Source: Enterovirga aerilata (lineage in GTDB: Bacteria; Pseudomonadota; Alphaproteobacteria; Rhizobiales; Beijerinckiaceae). From it: DNA of 64,000 nt. Position 1 is the stretch's first letter, and each line of letters starts with the position of its first letter. The stretch spans positions 124,001-188,000 of the forward strand of contig NZ_JABEPP010000001.1 in assembly GCF_013044135.1 (NCBI RefSeq), written 5' to 3'. Under the pieces are notes generated by a model, which had not been told where the DNA came from, did no database searches, and was given only the letters and a program-made list of their open reading frames with translations. This document shows positions 45,110 to 54,178 of the stretch, piece by piece. A program made the translations under genes and the position numbers.

Positions 45110-45625
45110 ATGGAGATGCTTCCGCATGTCCGCATGTTCGCGGCCTACAACTCTTGGGCGAATCGCCGCCTGTATGATGCCGCGGCGCGGCTCCCGGACG
45201 AGCAGTACCGGGCCGATCGCGGCGCCTTCTTCAAATCGGTTCATGGCACCCTGAACCACCTGCTGGTCACAGACCGGATATGGATGCGCCGCTTCACGGG
45301 CGAGGGCGAGGTCGCCGACCGTCTCGATGCGATCCTGTTCGACCGACTGCCCGACCTGCGCGCGGCACGGGAGGCGGAGGACCGCCGCATCGAGAGCTAT
45401 GCGGCGGGTCTGGGCGAGGCCGATCTCGTCGGAATCATCCGCTACCGGCGCGTCTCGTCGCCCGAGGAGGTGGTCCAGCCGCTCGGGCCCGCGCTCGCCC
45501 ACTTCTTCAACCATCAGACGCATCACCGCGGGCAGGTGCATTGCCTGCTGACCGGGCTCCTGGGCGATGCTCCGGCCCTCGATCTCCTCTTCTTCCAGCG
45601 TGAGACCGGGACCGGGATGAGCTGA
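45110..45625 (+). CDS. DinB family metal-binding protein
   Basis: A 171 aa four-helix-bundle protein of the DinB/YfiT family. The metal-binding histidines fit the family: His45/His50 in SVHGTLNHLLVTDRIWM and the C-terminal HQTHHRGQVHCLL. Such proteins are thiol transferases or are of unknown role. It follows the FadB-like gene by 3 bases and is probably co-transcribed. No direct link to fatty-acid oxidation is evident. Confidence 0.9.
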   Translation: MEMLPHVRMFAAYNSWANRRLYDAAARLPDEQYRADRGAFFKSVHGTLNHLLVTDRIWMRRFTGEGEVADRLDAILFDRLPDLRAAREAEDRRIESYAAGLGEADLVGIIRYRRVSSPEEVVQPLGPALAHFFNHQTHHRGQVHCLLTGLLGDAPALDLLFFQRETGTGMS

Positions 45626-45750
45626 GCGCTCACTCTGCCTGCCCCTACGAATTCGCCCCTGGCTGGCGTCCTCCCGCGACCCGACCTCGGAGGCCTTGTA
45701 CGGCCGCAAGCCGCGCCGCTCGAGCCACCGCAACGCGGCTTGGCGGCGCA

Positions 45751-46857
45751 TTACTCAGCGGCCTCCGCCCGGGGCGGGGAAGCGGCGTTCACTTGCGGCA
45801 GCACCTTCTCGGCGAGCAGCACCATCGAGCGGCGCGCGAGCTCGCGGTCCGCCCAGTCATGGCCGGCATAGAGCAGGGTGCCGAACTGGCCGACCTCCTC
45901 GCGGAAGGCGAGCAGCTCGTCCGCGACCTTGTCCGGCGTGCCCCAGGTCACGAGCTTGTCGCAGACGAAATCGAGCGTCACCTCATCGTCCGGCATGTCG
46001 CGGCTGGTCTTGAAGAGCTCGAGCCGGCCGGCGCGCTTCATCTTCGTGAGCATCTGGCTGTAGTAGAAGCGATAGGGGCTGTTCGGGTTCGTGGCGTAGT
46101 CCCGGGCGGTCGCGAGGTCGTCGGCCACGAAGACGCTGCGGGCCACGCGCCACTTGCCGAGGTCGGTCTCGCGTCCCGCCCGCTCGCAGCCCTCGACATA
46201 TTTTGGCCAATGGCTCTTCACCCAGGGCGGCATCAGGAAATTCGCCGAGATCGGGTCCCAGCCGCGCGCCGCCGCCTCCGTAACGCCTTTCGAGAAGGGC
46301 GCGACCGCCGTGACGACGATCGGCGGATGCGGCCGCTGCAGCGGCTTGGGCAGGATACCCTGCCCGATATCGGCGAGGAGCGTGCGCTCTGTCGTGATCT
46401 TCCAGAACTTGCCTTCGATCTTGTAGGGCGCTTCGCGCGACCAGATCTCCAGGATCGTGTTGATGCATTCCAGGAACATGGCTGCCCGGTCCTGGTCCAG
46501 GTTCCCGAAGACCTCCGCGTCCGAGATCAGACCGCCCGGGCTGATGCCGAAGATGAAGCGGCCGTCCAGCATGTGGTCGAGCATGGCGATGTTGGATGCG
46601 ACCGCAGCCGGATGCGAGTTCGGCAGGTTCACGGTGCCGGTGCCGAGCTTCATCGTCCTGGTCCGATCGATGAGCGTCGCCAGAAACAGCATGCAGGAGG
46701 TGATGTTCTCCGCCTGATCGGTAGCGTGCTCGCCGCAATAGCCTTCCGCGAAGCCGAGCTCGTCGGCCAGGATGAAGGCCTCCTGATCCTCGCGCAAGCA
46801 TTGCCGCCAGTCCTTGCCCAGCGGGTGGATCGGCATGGTGAAGAAGCCGAGCTTCAT
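45751..46857 (-). CDS. LLM-class flavin-dependent oxidoreductase
   Basis: A 368 aa bacterial-luciferase-like monooxygenase with an (alpha/beta)8 barrel. Visible blocks are KLGFFTMPIHPLGKDW, YCGEHATDQAENITSC, LGTGTVNLPNSHPAAVASN, the MLDGRFIFGISPGG segment and WGTPDKVADELLAF. Members use FMNH2 and O2, usually supplied by a reductase, to hydroxylate or oxidise varied substrates, including alkanes, terpenes and sulfonates. It is the 3'-most gene of the minus-strand catabolic run. The 45626-45750 gap on its 3' side holds no recognised feature. Confidence 0.92.
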   Translation of the reverse strand: MKLGFFTMPIHPLGKDWRQCLREDQEAFILADELGFAEGYCGEHATDQAENITSCMLFLATLIDRTRTMKLGTGTVNLPNSHPAAVASNIAMLDHMLDGRFIFGISPGGLISDAEVFGNLDQDRAAMFLECINTILEIWSREAPYKIEGKFWKITTERTLLADIGQGILPKPLQRPHPPIVVTAVAPFSKGVTEAAARGWDPISANFLMPPWVKSHWPKYVEGCERAGRETDLGKWRVARSVFVADDLATARDYATNPNSPYRFYYSQMLTKMKRAGRLELFKTSRDMPDDEVTLDFVCDKLVTWGTPDKVADELLAFREEVGQFGTLLYAGHDWADRELARRSMVLLAEKVLPQVNAASPPRAEAAE

Positions 46858-46969
46858 GCGGCGCCTCGAAAAACGAACGGGTCGCAGCCGCTCTACGGCC
46901 CGGAGCTCGCGCGGTGAAATGATAAGAACTGGTCTGCCCGATCCGGTTTCCTGATGGGCCGGACGGCGC

Positions 46970-47746
46970 TCATTCCGCGGTCCAGCCGCCGTCGACGAGG
47001 AGGGCCGAGCCCGTCATCAGGGCCGAGGCATCCGAGGCCAGGAACAGGATCGCGCCGGTGAGGTCCTGCACCTGTCCGAGGCGCCCGAGCTTGATCTTGG
47101 AGAGGACGCTTTCCCGGAACGCCTCGTCCTCGAAGAAGGGCTTCGTCATCGGCGTCTCGACGAAGGTGGGGCAGAGCGTGTTGACGCGGATGCCGTGCGG
47201 CCCGAGCTCGACCGCCATGGCCTTCGTGAGGCCCTCCAGCGCGTGCTTGGACGCGCAGTAGATCGTGCGGCGCGCGCTCCCGACATGGCCCATCTGCGAG
47301 GACATGTTGATGATCGAGCCGGCGCGGCCTGCCTCCAGCATCCGCCTGACCACCGCCTGCGCGGCGAAGAAGGCGGCCCGGACGTTCAGGTCCATCACGG
47401 CGTCGTAATCCTCGACCGAGACCTCCGCGAAGGGCTTCGGGCGGTTGGTCCCGGCATTGTTGACGAAGATGTCGAAGGGCTCGGCCCGCGCGACCGCGGC
47501 CGCGAAGGCGGCGAGGTCCGTCACGTCGACCGCCAGCGTCTCGGCCCGCCCCCCTCGGGTCCGGATCTCGGCCGCCGCCGCTCCGATCTCCCCGGCGGAG
47601 CGGGCCGCGAGGGTGACCTCCGCGCCGGCTTCGGCCAGCGCCTGTGCGGCCGCGAGCCCGATGCCGCGTCCTGCGCCGGTCACCAGCGCGCGCCGTCCGT
47701 CCAGGCGGAAGGACGGGAGGACCGGGGCAGCCAAGACAGCGTTCAT
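46970..47746 (-). CDS. Short-chain dehydrogenase/reductase
   Basis: A 258 aa NAD(P)-dependent oxidoreductase. The Rossmann motif is TGAGRGIG at 23-30, NNAG at 96-99, and the catalytic set is Ser149/Ser150, Tyr163 and Lys167 ([10 protein letters not shown]). The start overlaps the 3' end of the HpsN-like dehydrogenase gene by 4 bases, so the two dehydrogenases are translationally coupled and may act in sequence. The 112-base gap to the LLM gene contains nothing recognised. Confidence 0.93.
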   Translation of the reverse strand: MNAVLAAPVLPSFRLDGRRALVTGAGRGIGLAAAQALAEAGAEVTLAARSAGEIGAAAAEIRTRGGRAETLAVDVTDLAAFAAAVARAEPFDIFVNNAGTNRPKPFAEVSVEDYDAVMDLNVRAAFFAAQAVVRRMLEAGRAGSIINMSSQMGHVGSARRTIYCASKHALEGLTKAMAVELGPHGIRVNTLCPTFVETPMTKPFFEDEAFRESVLSKIKLGRLGQVQDLTGAILFLASDASALMTGSALLVDGGWTAE

Positions 47747-49050
47747 TCGGCCGCGGTCGCGTAGGGGATGTTGCGGCCGCCATAGCGGCGCACCCGGATA
47801 TTCGCCTGCTCCGCGTGGCCTGCGAAGCCCTCGAGCATGCAGAGGCGCGAGCAGTACTCCCCGATCATGGCCGAGGCCTCGTCCGTCAGGACCTTCTGAT
47901 AGGTCACGGTCTTGAGGAACTTGCCGACCCAGAGCCCGCCCGTGTAGCGCGCCGCCTTCCTGGTCGGCAGCGTGTGGTTGGTGCCGATGACCTTGTCGCC
48001 GTAGGCCACGTTGGTGCGCGGCCCGAGGAAGAGCGCACCGTAATTCGTCATCCTCTCCAGGAAATAGTCCGGGTCGCGCGTCATCACCTGGACGTGCTCG
48101 GATGCGATGCGGTCGGCCTCGGCGACCATCTCGTCGTCGTCCGCACAGAGGATCACCTCGCCGTAATCCTCCCAGGCCTGCCGCGCGACCGCGCCGGTCG
48201 GCAGGATCTGGAGCAGGCGCTCGACCTCCTCCATCGTCTCCCGCGCGAGCTTCTCCGAGGTGGTGAGGAGGATCGCGGGCGAGTTCGGCCCGTGCTCGGC
48301 CTGGCCCAGGAGGTCGGTCGCGCAGAGCTCCGCATCGACGCTGTCGTCGGCGATGACGAGCGTCTCGGTCGGGCCCGCGAAGAGGTCGATGCCGACCCGG
48401 CCGAAGAGCTGGCGCTTGGCCTCCGCCACATAGGCGTTGCCCGGCCCGACCAGCATGTCGACGGGCTGGATCGTCTCCGTGCCGAGCGCCATGGCGCCCA
48501 CGGCCTGGACGCCGCCGAGGCAGTAGATCACGTCGGCCCCCGCAAGGTGCTGCGCGGCGACGATGGCCGGGGCGGGCCTGCCCTGGAAGGGCGGGGCGCA
48601 GGTCACGATGGAGGGCACGCCCGCGACCTTCGCGGTGACGACCGACATATGCGCGGAGGCGAGGAGCGGATACTTGCCGCCAGGCACGTAGCAGCCGACC
48701 GAGTTCACCGGGATGTTCTTGTGGCCGAGCACGATGCCGGGCAGCGTCTCGACCTCGATGTCCTTCAGGGCCGCGCGCTGGTGCTCGGCGAAGTTCTTCA
48801 CCTGCGCCTGGGCGAACTTGATGTCCTCGATGTCGCGCGCCGAGAGCTGGCTCAGGCAGTCGCGGATCTCGGCATCTGTGAGCCGGTAGTCGTCCCGGTC
48901 CCAGCCGTCGAACTTCCTCGACATCTCGCGCACGGCCGCATCGCCGCGCGCTCCGATATCGGCCAGGATGCCTTCGACGACGGCGCGGGTCTTGGCGTCG
49001 TCCTCCGCCTTCTCGTCGGCGCTGCGGCCGCGCTTCAGCACCTGTGGCAT
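47743..49050 (-). CDS. Histidinol dehydrogenase-like (HpsN-like) NAD-dependent alcohol dehydrogenase
   Basis: A 435 aa member of the HisD superfamily. Predicted zinc ligands are conserved (Gln250, His253, Asp352 and His412 by alignment in memory to E. coli HisD), as are Glu318/His319 in ASEHVQ. The cofactor region PGGKYPLL and [15 protein letters not shown] is present. The C-terminal block [14 protein letters not shown] followed by [10 protein letters not shown] resembles the HpsN group (sulfopropanediol dehydrogenases) more than biosynthetic HisD, and no other his gene is near. Oxidation of a diol or sugar-like alcohol is therefore likelier than histidine synthesis, but not proven. Confidence 0.82.
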   Translation of the reverse strand: MPQVLKRGRSADEKAEDDAKTRAVVEGILADIGARGDAAVREMSRKFDGWDRDDYRLTDAEIRDCLSQLSARDIEDIKFAQAQVKNFAEHQRAALKDIEVETLPGIVLGHKNIPVNSVGCYVPGGKYPLLASAHMSVVTAKVAGVPSIVTCAPPFQGRPAPAIVAAQHLAGADVIYCLGGVQAVGAMALGTETIQPVDMLVGPGNAYVAEAKRQLFGRVGIDLFAGPTETLVIADDSVDAELCATDLLGQAEHGPNSPAILLTTSEKLARETMEEVERLLQILPTGAVARQAWEDYGEVILCADDDEMVAEADRIASEHVQVMTRDPDYFLERMTNYGALFLGPRTNVAYGDKVIGTNHTLPTRKAARYTGGLWVGKFLKTVTYQKVLTDEASAMIGEYCSRLCMLEGFAGHAEQANIRVRRYGGRNIPYATAAE

Positions 49051-49072
49051 GGCTGGCTCCTAAATCACTCGG

Positions 49073-49184
49073 CCGTCATTCCGGGGCGTGCGGAGCATCG
49101 AACCCGGAACCCACGTCTCGCGTGCCGGGTGGGTTCCGGGTCTGCGCTGCACCGCGGAGCACTGCAGCGCGCCCGGAATGACGG
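49073..49184. repeat. Complex palindromic repeat element between hisD-like and livF
   Basis: Outer arms CCGTCATTCCGGG and CCCGGAATGACGG are perfect over 13 bp. Inside are a second perfect 13-bp pair, ACCCGGAACCCAC (49102-49114) with GTGGGTTCCGGGT (49129-49141), and an 8-bp pair, GCGCTGCA with TGCAGCGC (49144-49170). It fills nearly the whole gap. Elements that begin CGTCATTCCGGG and close with the complement are widespread in Hyphomicrobiales intergenic regions (recalled knowledge). Confidence 0.85.
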
Positions 49185-49188
49185 AGTT

Positions 49189-49893
49189 TCAAACCGAACA
49201 ATAGCGTTCCTGGATCTCGGCGTCCGCAAGAAGCGCCGCGCCCGTCGCCTCGTGTACGATGACGCCCTGATCGACGACATAGGCGCGGTCGGCGATGCCG
49301 AGGGCGAGCTCGACATTCTGCTCGACGAGCAGGATCGTCTGGCCCTCCGCCTTCATGGCCTTGAAGAGCTCGAACATCTCGTCGACCAGGACCGGCATGA
49401 TCCCTTCCGAGGGCTCGTCCATCATGATGAGCTTCGGCTCGGAGATCATGGCGCGCGCGATCGCGAGCATCTGCTGCTCGCCGCCCGACATGGTGACGGC
49501 GGTCTGCTCCAGCCGTTCCGCGAGGCGCGGGAAGATGCGCTTGGTCCGCTCGATCAGCTCGGATTCGCGGCTCTTCAGCGGCGAGGCGACGAGACCGAGG
49601 CTCAGGTTCTCCCGCACCGTAAGGCCCGGGACGATGCGGCGCTCCTCCGGCACATAGGCGAGTCCGGCCCCGTAGCGGATATGGGCCGGGCGCCCTCGCA
49701 TCTCCTGGCCCTCGAAGACGATGCTGCCCGTCGTCTTGGGCAGAAGGCCCATGATCGATTTCAGCGTCGTCGTCTTGCCGGCGCCGTTGCGGCCGATCAG
49801 GCAGACGATCTCGCCCCGGCGGATCTCGAGATCGATCCCCTGGAGCACATGGCTCGGCCCGTACCAGGCGTTCAGCCCCTCGACCCGCAACAT
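49189..49893 (-). CDS. livF: Branched-chain amino acid-type ABC transporter ATPase
   Basis: A 234 aa ATPase of the LivF family. Walker A is GRNGAGKTT, the signature is MSGGEQQM and Walker B is LIMMDEPSEG, with the LivF-type GYVPEERRI-like AYVPEERRIVPGL segment. It works with LivG on LivH/LivM. The substrate need not be an amino acid; such importers are often recruited for aromatic acids or amides. It starts with ATG and is preceded by a repeat element. Confidence 0.93.
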   Translation of the reverse strand: MLRVEGLNAWYGPSHVLQGIDLEIRRGEIVCLIGRNGAGKTTTLKSIMGLLPKTTGSIVFEGQEMRGRPAHIRYGAGLAYVPEERRIVPGLTVRENLSLGLVASPLKSRESELIERTKRIFPRLAERLEQTAVTMSGGEQQMLAIARAMISEPKLIMMDEPSEGIMPVLVDEMFELFKAMKAEGQTILLVEQNVELALGIADRAYVVDQGVIVHEATGAALLADAEIQERYCSV

Positions 49894-49917
49894 GGCTCAG
49901 AACTCGCCTTTTCCCGC

Positions 49918-49966
49918 GAGCATGATCTTGTCCGCCAGCCGGTGCCCGTTTTGCGGGATCATGCTC
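49918..49966. repeat. 49-base palindromic repeat overlapping the livG stop
   Basis: Perfect 10-bp arms GAGCATGATC and GATCATGCTC flank a 29-base centre (TTGTCCGCCAGCC... CGTTTTGCGG). It covers the last base of livG's stop codon region and the livF-livG spacer. This GAGCATGATC...GATCATGCTC element is a common Hyphomicrobiales intergenic repeat (recalled knowledge). Confidence 0.85.
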
Positions 49967-50726
49967 AGTGCTCCCGCTGGCCGAGATAGACGCGCTTCAC
50001 GGTCTCGTTCCGCCGGATCTCGTCCGGTGTGCCCTCCGCGAGCAGCTCGCCGTGATGGAGCACGAGCAGCCTGTCGCAGATGCCCATGACGAGCTTCATC
50101 TTGTGCTCGACCAGGATCACCGTGCGTTCGGAGGCAAGCCGCACGATCAGATCCATCATGGTGCGCGTCTCCTCCGGGCTCATGCCGGCCGTCGGCTCGT
50201 CGAGGAGAAGCAGGCGCGGCCTGGACGCGAGCGCCATGCCGATCTCGAGCGCGCGCTGCTCGCCATGCGCAAGCGCGGAGGCGAGCTCGCCGCGGCGGTG
50301 CCAGAGGCCTACGGTCCTCAGGAGCTCGTCCGCCGTCTCGATGAACTCGGTCATGGCGGCGCGCGGCCGCCAGATGTCGAACCGCGTCTTCAGCGCCTGG
50401 GCGGCGATGCGGACGTTCTCGCGCACGGTGAGCTGCGGGAACACGTTGGTGATCTGGAAGGACTTGGCGATGCCGAGATGCGCGAAGCGGTGCTGCGGCA
50501 GGCCCGTGACGTCCTTCCCCTCGAAGGTGACCTTGCCGGTGGAGGGCGCGAGCGAGCCGGAGAGCAGGTTGAAATAGGTGCTCTTGCCGGCTCCGTTCGG
50601 GCCGATGATCGAGGTCAGCGCGCCGCGGCGGAACTCGGCCGAGACATCCTTGAGCGCCACGAACTTGCCGAAGGAGCGGCCGACCCGCTCGGTGCGCAGG
50701 ATGACGTCGGAGGAAGGCGCGCTCAT
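49965..50726 (-). CDS. livG: Branched-chain amino acid-type ABC transporter ATPase
   Basis: A 253 aa LivG-type ATPase. Walker A is GPNGAGKST, the signature region reads ALAHGEQRALEIGM (AHGEQ in place of the usual SHGEQ), and Walker B is LLLLDEPTAGMS. ATG 50726 is chosen because it overlaps the livM stop by 4 bases and starts the homology; the frame is open further upstream only as a shadow of livM. Pairs with LivF. Confidence 0.93.
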   Translation of the reverse strand: MSAPSSDVILRTERVGRSFGKFVALKDVSAEFRRGALTSIIGPNGAGKSTYFNLLSGSLAPSTGKVTFEGKDVTGLPQHRFAHLGIAKSFQITNVFPQLTVRENVRIAAQALKTRFDIWRPRAAMTEFIETADELLRTVGLWHRRGELASALAHGEQRALEIGMALASRPRLLLLDEPTAGMSPEETRTMMDLIVRLASERTVILVEHKMKLVMGICDRLLVLHHGELLAEGTPDEIRRNETVKRVYLGQREH

Positions 50727-51718
50727 CGGCGGCTCCAGTGCAGGATCGACCCCCAGATGCCGCGCGGGAAGAACAGCACGCAGACGATGAACACCACGCC
50801 CACCACGAGCTGCCAGTGGACGGTGTAGACCGAGACGAGGTTCTCCAGGATCAGGAACACGGCCGCGCCCACGAAGGGGCCGAAGAACGTGCCCATGCCG
50901 CCGAGCAGGCACATCATCACGGCGAGGCCGGAAGTCTCGATCGCCAGCATCTCCACCGGCACGATCGCCAGATGCAGCGCCTGGAGCGCGCCGGCGAGGC
51001 CGCAGAAGGCGCCCGAGAGCACGAAGGCGACGAGCCGCGTCCGGGTCACGTCGTAGCCGCAGGCGCGTGCGCGCGCCTCGTTCTCGCGAATGCCCTCGAT
51101 CACCGCCCCGAAGGGCGAAGCGAGGATGCGCGACAGGAAGAACAGGCTCGCGAAGACGAAGGCGGCGACCACGTAGTAGCGCGTGAGCGGGTCGACGAAG
51201 TTCAGCGGGATGCCGAACGGGCTGATGGCCGTCACGGAGGGCAGCCGCAGGCCGTTCTCGCCGCCCGTCCAGTCCACTGCCTGGTAGAAGAGGTAGTAGA
51301 CGCATTGCGCGAGCGCGAGCGTCACCATGGCGAAATAGATGCCGCGGGTGCGGATCGCGAGCGATCCGATGAGGGTGGCAATCAGCACGCCGCCCAGCGT
51401 GCCCGCCAGGATGCCGAGCCACCAGGGCGCGCCGAAATGGACCAGCGATATGCCGCAGAGATAGGCGCCACCGCCGAACAGCGCCGCATGCCCGAAGGAC
51501 AACAGACCAAGATAGCCGAACAGCAGGTTGAAGCCGAGCGCGTAGAGCCCGTAGGTCAGGATCACGATCGCGAGCGCATGGAACGGCAGCACGAGCGGGA
51601 AGACGAGGAGGAAGATCCCGGCGAGCAGCACGCGGTGGCGCTCGGCGAGGTCGAGGAGCCGCGCGCCGGTCGAGGCGGGCGCCGTCTCCATGCGGGAGGT
51701 GGCGAATTCGGCCGACAT
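50723..51718 (-). CDS. livM: Branched-chain amino acid-type ABC permease
   Basis: A 331 aa permease with about 9-10 hydrophobic helices and the LivM block FGYLGLLSFGHAALFGGGAYL near residue 85. The conserved EENEARARACGYDV-type loop is present (RENEARARACGYDVTRTR). It forms the translocation channel with LivH. It begins 4 bases after the livH stop. Confidence 0.93.
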   Translation of the reverse strand: MSAEFATSRMETAPASTGARLLDLAERHRVLLAGIFLLVFPLVLPFHALAIVILTYGLYALGFNLLFGYLGLLSFGHAALFGGGAYLCGISLVHFGAPWWLGILAGTLGGVLIATLIGSLAIRTRGIYFAMVTLALAQCVYYLFYQAVDWTGGENGLRLPSVTAISPFGIPLNFVDPLTRYYVVAAFVFASLFFLSRILASPFGAVIEGIRENEARARACGYDVTRTRLVAFVLSGAFCGLAGALQALHLAIVPVEMLAIETSGLAVMMCLLGGMGTFFGPFVGAAVFLILENLVSVYTVHWQLVVGVVFIVCVLFFPRGIWGSILHWSRR

Positions 51719-51722
51719 CGGT

Positions 51723-52610
51723 TCAGCTCATCAGCCCGGCGCGGCCGAAGAAGCCCTGCGGACGGACGAGCAGGACCACGGCCATCAGGGCGAAGATCGA
51801 TACCTTCGCCATCTCGGGCGCGAAGAGCGATGTCATGCTGACCACCACGCCGACGAGCAGCCCGGCCAGCACCGCGCCGAGCAGCGACCCCATGCCGCCG
51901 ACCACCGTCACGACGAAGGCCTCCGCCAGGATCGTCGCCCCCATCTCGGGCGCGACGCCCTGGAGCGGCGCGGCGAGCAGGCCCGCGAGGCCGGCGATGC
52001 CGGTGCCGATGCCGAACACGATGAGCCAGACCTTCGACACGTCGACGCCGAGGATGCGCACGATCTGCGGATCGCGCGCGCCGGCCCGGATGATGAGGCC
52101 GAAGCTCGTCTTCTCCAGGAACAGATAGAGCCCGGCCAGCACGACGGCCGTCGCCGCGATGATGAACAGCCGGTAGAGGGGAAAGTAGCCGACCCAGATG
52201 TCGACCGCGCCCTGCAGCAGCTCCGGCGTGTCGAACGGGTATCCGGTGCGGCCGAAGATGATGCGTACCACCTCGATCATCACGTAGCCGAGGCCGAACG
52301 TGAGAAGCAGCGGGTAGTCGATGCCGCGGCCGTAGAGCGGCCTGATCAGCACGCGCTCGACGGCGAGCCCCACGAGCCCGACCGCGACCGGCACGACGAG
52401 CAGCGCCACCCAGAAGTTCGCTCCGATGGAGAGCGCGTAGAGGCCGATATAGGCGCCGATCATGTAGAACGCGCCGTGGGCGAAGTTCACGACGGTCAGC
52501 ATGCCGAAGATCAGCGACAGTCCGATGGACAGGAGGACGTAGACCGCCCCGAGCGCGAGGCCTGTGAAGAGCTGGAGCGCGATCAGATCGGGCGTGAGGC
52601 CGGCTAGCAT
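51723..52610 (-). CDS. livH: Branched-chain amino acid-type ABC permease
   Basis: A 295 aa permease of the LivH family with about 8 helices, opening with LQLFTGLALGAVYVLLSIGL and FGMLTVVNFAHGAFYMIGAY. The EAA-like loop GLIIRAGARDPQIVRILGVD lies near residue 190. ATG 52610 is used; the upstream in-frame extension lies within a repeat element. It is the first membrane gene after the substrate-binding protein. Confidence 0.93.
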   Translation of the reverse strand: MLAGLTPDLIALQLFTGLALGAVYVLLSIGLSLIFGMLTVVNFAHGAFYMIGAYIGLYALSIGANFWVALLVVPVAVGLVGLAVERVLIRPLYGRGIDYPLLLTFGLGYVMIEVVRIIFGRTGYPFDTPELLQGAVDIWVGYFPLYRLFIIAATAVVLAGLYLFLEKTSFGLIIRAGARDPQIVRILGVDVSKVWLIVFGIGTGIAGLAGLLAAPLQGVAPEMGATILAEAFVVTVVGGMGSLLGAVLAGLLVGVVVSMTSLFAPEMAKVSIFALMAVVLLVRPQGFFGRAGLMS

Positions 52611-52620
52611 GGGCGTTCTC

Positions 52621-52772
52621 CCCTCCCCCTTGTGGGGAGGGCGGACTCGCGCTGAAGGCGCGAGCCGGGTGGGGGTGGTGCAGGGTGGAACATCGCCGGG
52701 GCATGAAGGGGAACGACCCCCACCCCGGACCTCCGCTTCGCTCCGGCTCGACCCTCCCCCCAAGGGGGAGGG
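52621..52772. repeat. Inverted pair of about 60-base repeats between livK and livH
   Basis: The left copy (52621-52679) and right copy (52713-52772) are the same sequence in opposite orientation. The first 21 bases differ at one position (CCCTCCCCCTTGTGGGGAGG versus CTTGGGGGGAGG), and GGTGGGGGT closes both. Each copy contains its own 8-bp hairpin, CCCTCCCC with GGGGAGGG. It is a mobile-element-like REP structure, not a classical terminator, and may stabilise the livK mRNA end. Confidence 0.88.
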
Positions 52773-52788
52773 ATGAAGGCGGAGCGTG

Positions 52789-54042
52789 TCACGCCTTGTG
52801 GCCGAGCTCGGCGCAAGAGCGCAGCACGGACTCGCTCGGCTCCTCCGTATGGACGATGTCGAACACGTCCTCCGGCGTCTTCATGTCCTTCGACTTCGAC
52901 TGGAGGATGAAGACCGACTGCACCGACTGGTGGTCGCATTTCCGGTAGTATTGCGGCCCCTTGTAGTAGTCGTACTTGAGCGCCTCCATCGCGTCGACGA
53001 CCTTCTCGGTGTCGGTCGTGCCGGCCATCTTGGCGGCCTCGAGCAGGGTGCGGACGCCGCCATAGCCCATGGCGCCGTAATCGGTCGGGATCGCACCCCT
53101 GTGCATCTTGCGGAAGGCGTCGTTGAACTTCTTGGCCGAAGCGACCTTGTCTTCGAGACCCCAGTAGTAGGACGTACCGCCGACCACTCCGTCGAAGGCC
53201 TGCGCGCCGCCCGCGACGCGCGCGGTGTAGAGCATGACGGGCACGATGATCTTGGTGTTGCGCTTCAGCCCGAAATCGGTCGCCTGCTTGACCGAGATCT
53301 GCTGGTCGCGGCCGAAATTGATGATGCACAGGATGTCGGGCCGCATCGCCTGGATGCGCGGCAGCAGCGTCGAGAAGTCCGTGGTGCCGAGCGGGTGCTT
53401 GATCTCGGCGAGCGTCTCGGCGCCCAAGTCCTTGCCGGCCCGCTGGAAGCCCCGGGCCATCTCGTAGCCGTAGGCGTAGTCGGCCAGCAGATAGACGACC
53501 TTCTTGCCGAGCTTGCTGAAGGCGTAACGGCCGACCGCGCCCGCCGTCATGTGCGGGTTCATCGCCTCGTGGAAGGTGTAGCGGCTGAAGTCGCTCGCCT
53601 CGTTGATGGCGTCCGACTGGCTGATGGAGTTGAAGATGACCTTCCGCTCCTTGGTGATGTTGTTGATCGCGAGCTGGACCGAGGCCGACAGGCTGCCGAC
53701 GATGAAGTTCACCTTGTCGTTCTCGATGAGCTCGAGGGTACGGGTCGCGGCCTCGCCCGGGTTCAGCTTGTCGTCGCGCGGCAGCAGCTCGGCCTTGCGG
53801 CCGTTCAGCCCGCCGGCATCGTTGAATTCCTGCACGGCAAGCTGCGCCGCCATGACCTGGTTCTGCGCTTCCGCGCCGTAGGGCCCGGTCAGCGGGCAGG
53901 GGAAGCCGATCCTGATCGGGCCTTCCTGGGCCTTGAGGATGTTGATGCGGAAGGACGAGGCCGCGAGAGCGAGGCCGGCCGCGCCGGTGGCGAGAGCACG
54001 CCGGCGGCTGAACCCGGCATTGCCGAAATCGTCTGTCGTCAT
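52789..54042 (-). CDS. ABC transporter substrate-binding protein, LivK-like
   Basis: A 417 aa periplasmic binding protein of the type 1 fold. The N-terminus has a Tat-like signal (SRRRALATGAAGLALAAS, ending near ILKAQ). The mature part shows IRIGFPCPLTGPYGAEAQN, VNFIVGSLSASVQLAINN, AYGYEMARGFQRAGKDLGAE and the GYGGVRTLLEAAKMA helix. ATG 54042 follows a strong GGGAGGAA ribosome-binding site. It is the first gene of the liv part of the operon. The ligand may be aromatic rather than an amino acid. Confidence 0.93.
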   Translation of the reverse strand: MTTDDFGNAGFSRRRALATGAAGLALAASSFRINILKAQEGPIRIGFPCPLTGPYGAEAQNQVMAAQLAVQEFNDAGGLNGRKAELLPRDDKLNPGEAATRTLELIENDKVNFIVGSLSASVQLAINNITKERKVIFNSISQSDAINEASDFSRYTFHEAMNPHMTAGAVGRYAFSKLGKKVVYLLADYAYGYEMARGFQRAGKDLGAETLAEIKHPLGTTDFSTLLPRIQAMRPDILCIINFGRDQQISVKQATDFGLKRNTKIIVPVMLYTARVAGGAQAFDGVVGGTSYYWGLEDKVASAKKFNDAFRKMHRGAIPTDYGAMGYGGVRTLLEAAKMAGTTDTEKVVDAMEALKYDYYKGPQYYRKCDHQSVQSVFILQSKSKDMKTPEDVFDIVHTEEPSESVLRSCAELGHKA

Positions 54043-54154
54043 CCGTTCCTCCCTGTCCCGCCCCCTGCGGCCCGGCGAGGGGCCGTAGCCTTGTCCGGCC
54101 TCGGCTGGGCTTACCGGCGCCTGCCGCGGCAAGTGAAACAATAATCCCTGCTCG

Positions 54155-54178
54155 CCGCCATCAGGCTTTCTGATGCGG
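54155..54178 (-). terminator. Hairpin between the molybdenum hydroxylase gene and livK
   Basis: CCGCCATCAG and CTGATGCGG form a 9-bp stem with one bulge and a 5-base loop, directly at the stop of the large-subunit gene. Only a diffuse T-rich stretch follows, about 13 bases later. It probably attenuates or separates the cox-type operon from the liv operon. Confidence 0.45.

Noticed and set aside
47743-49050. Biosynthetic histidinol dehydrogenase hisD
   Set aside because: The C-terminal block resembles HpsN-type dehydrogenases, the context is catabolic and no other his genes adjoin; kept as HisD-like only.
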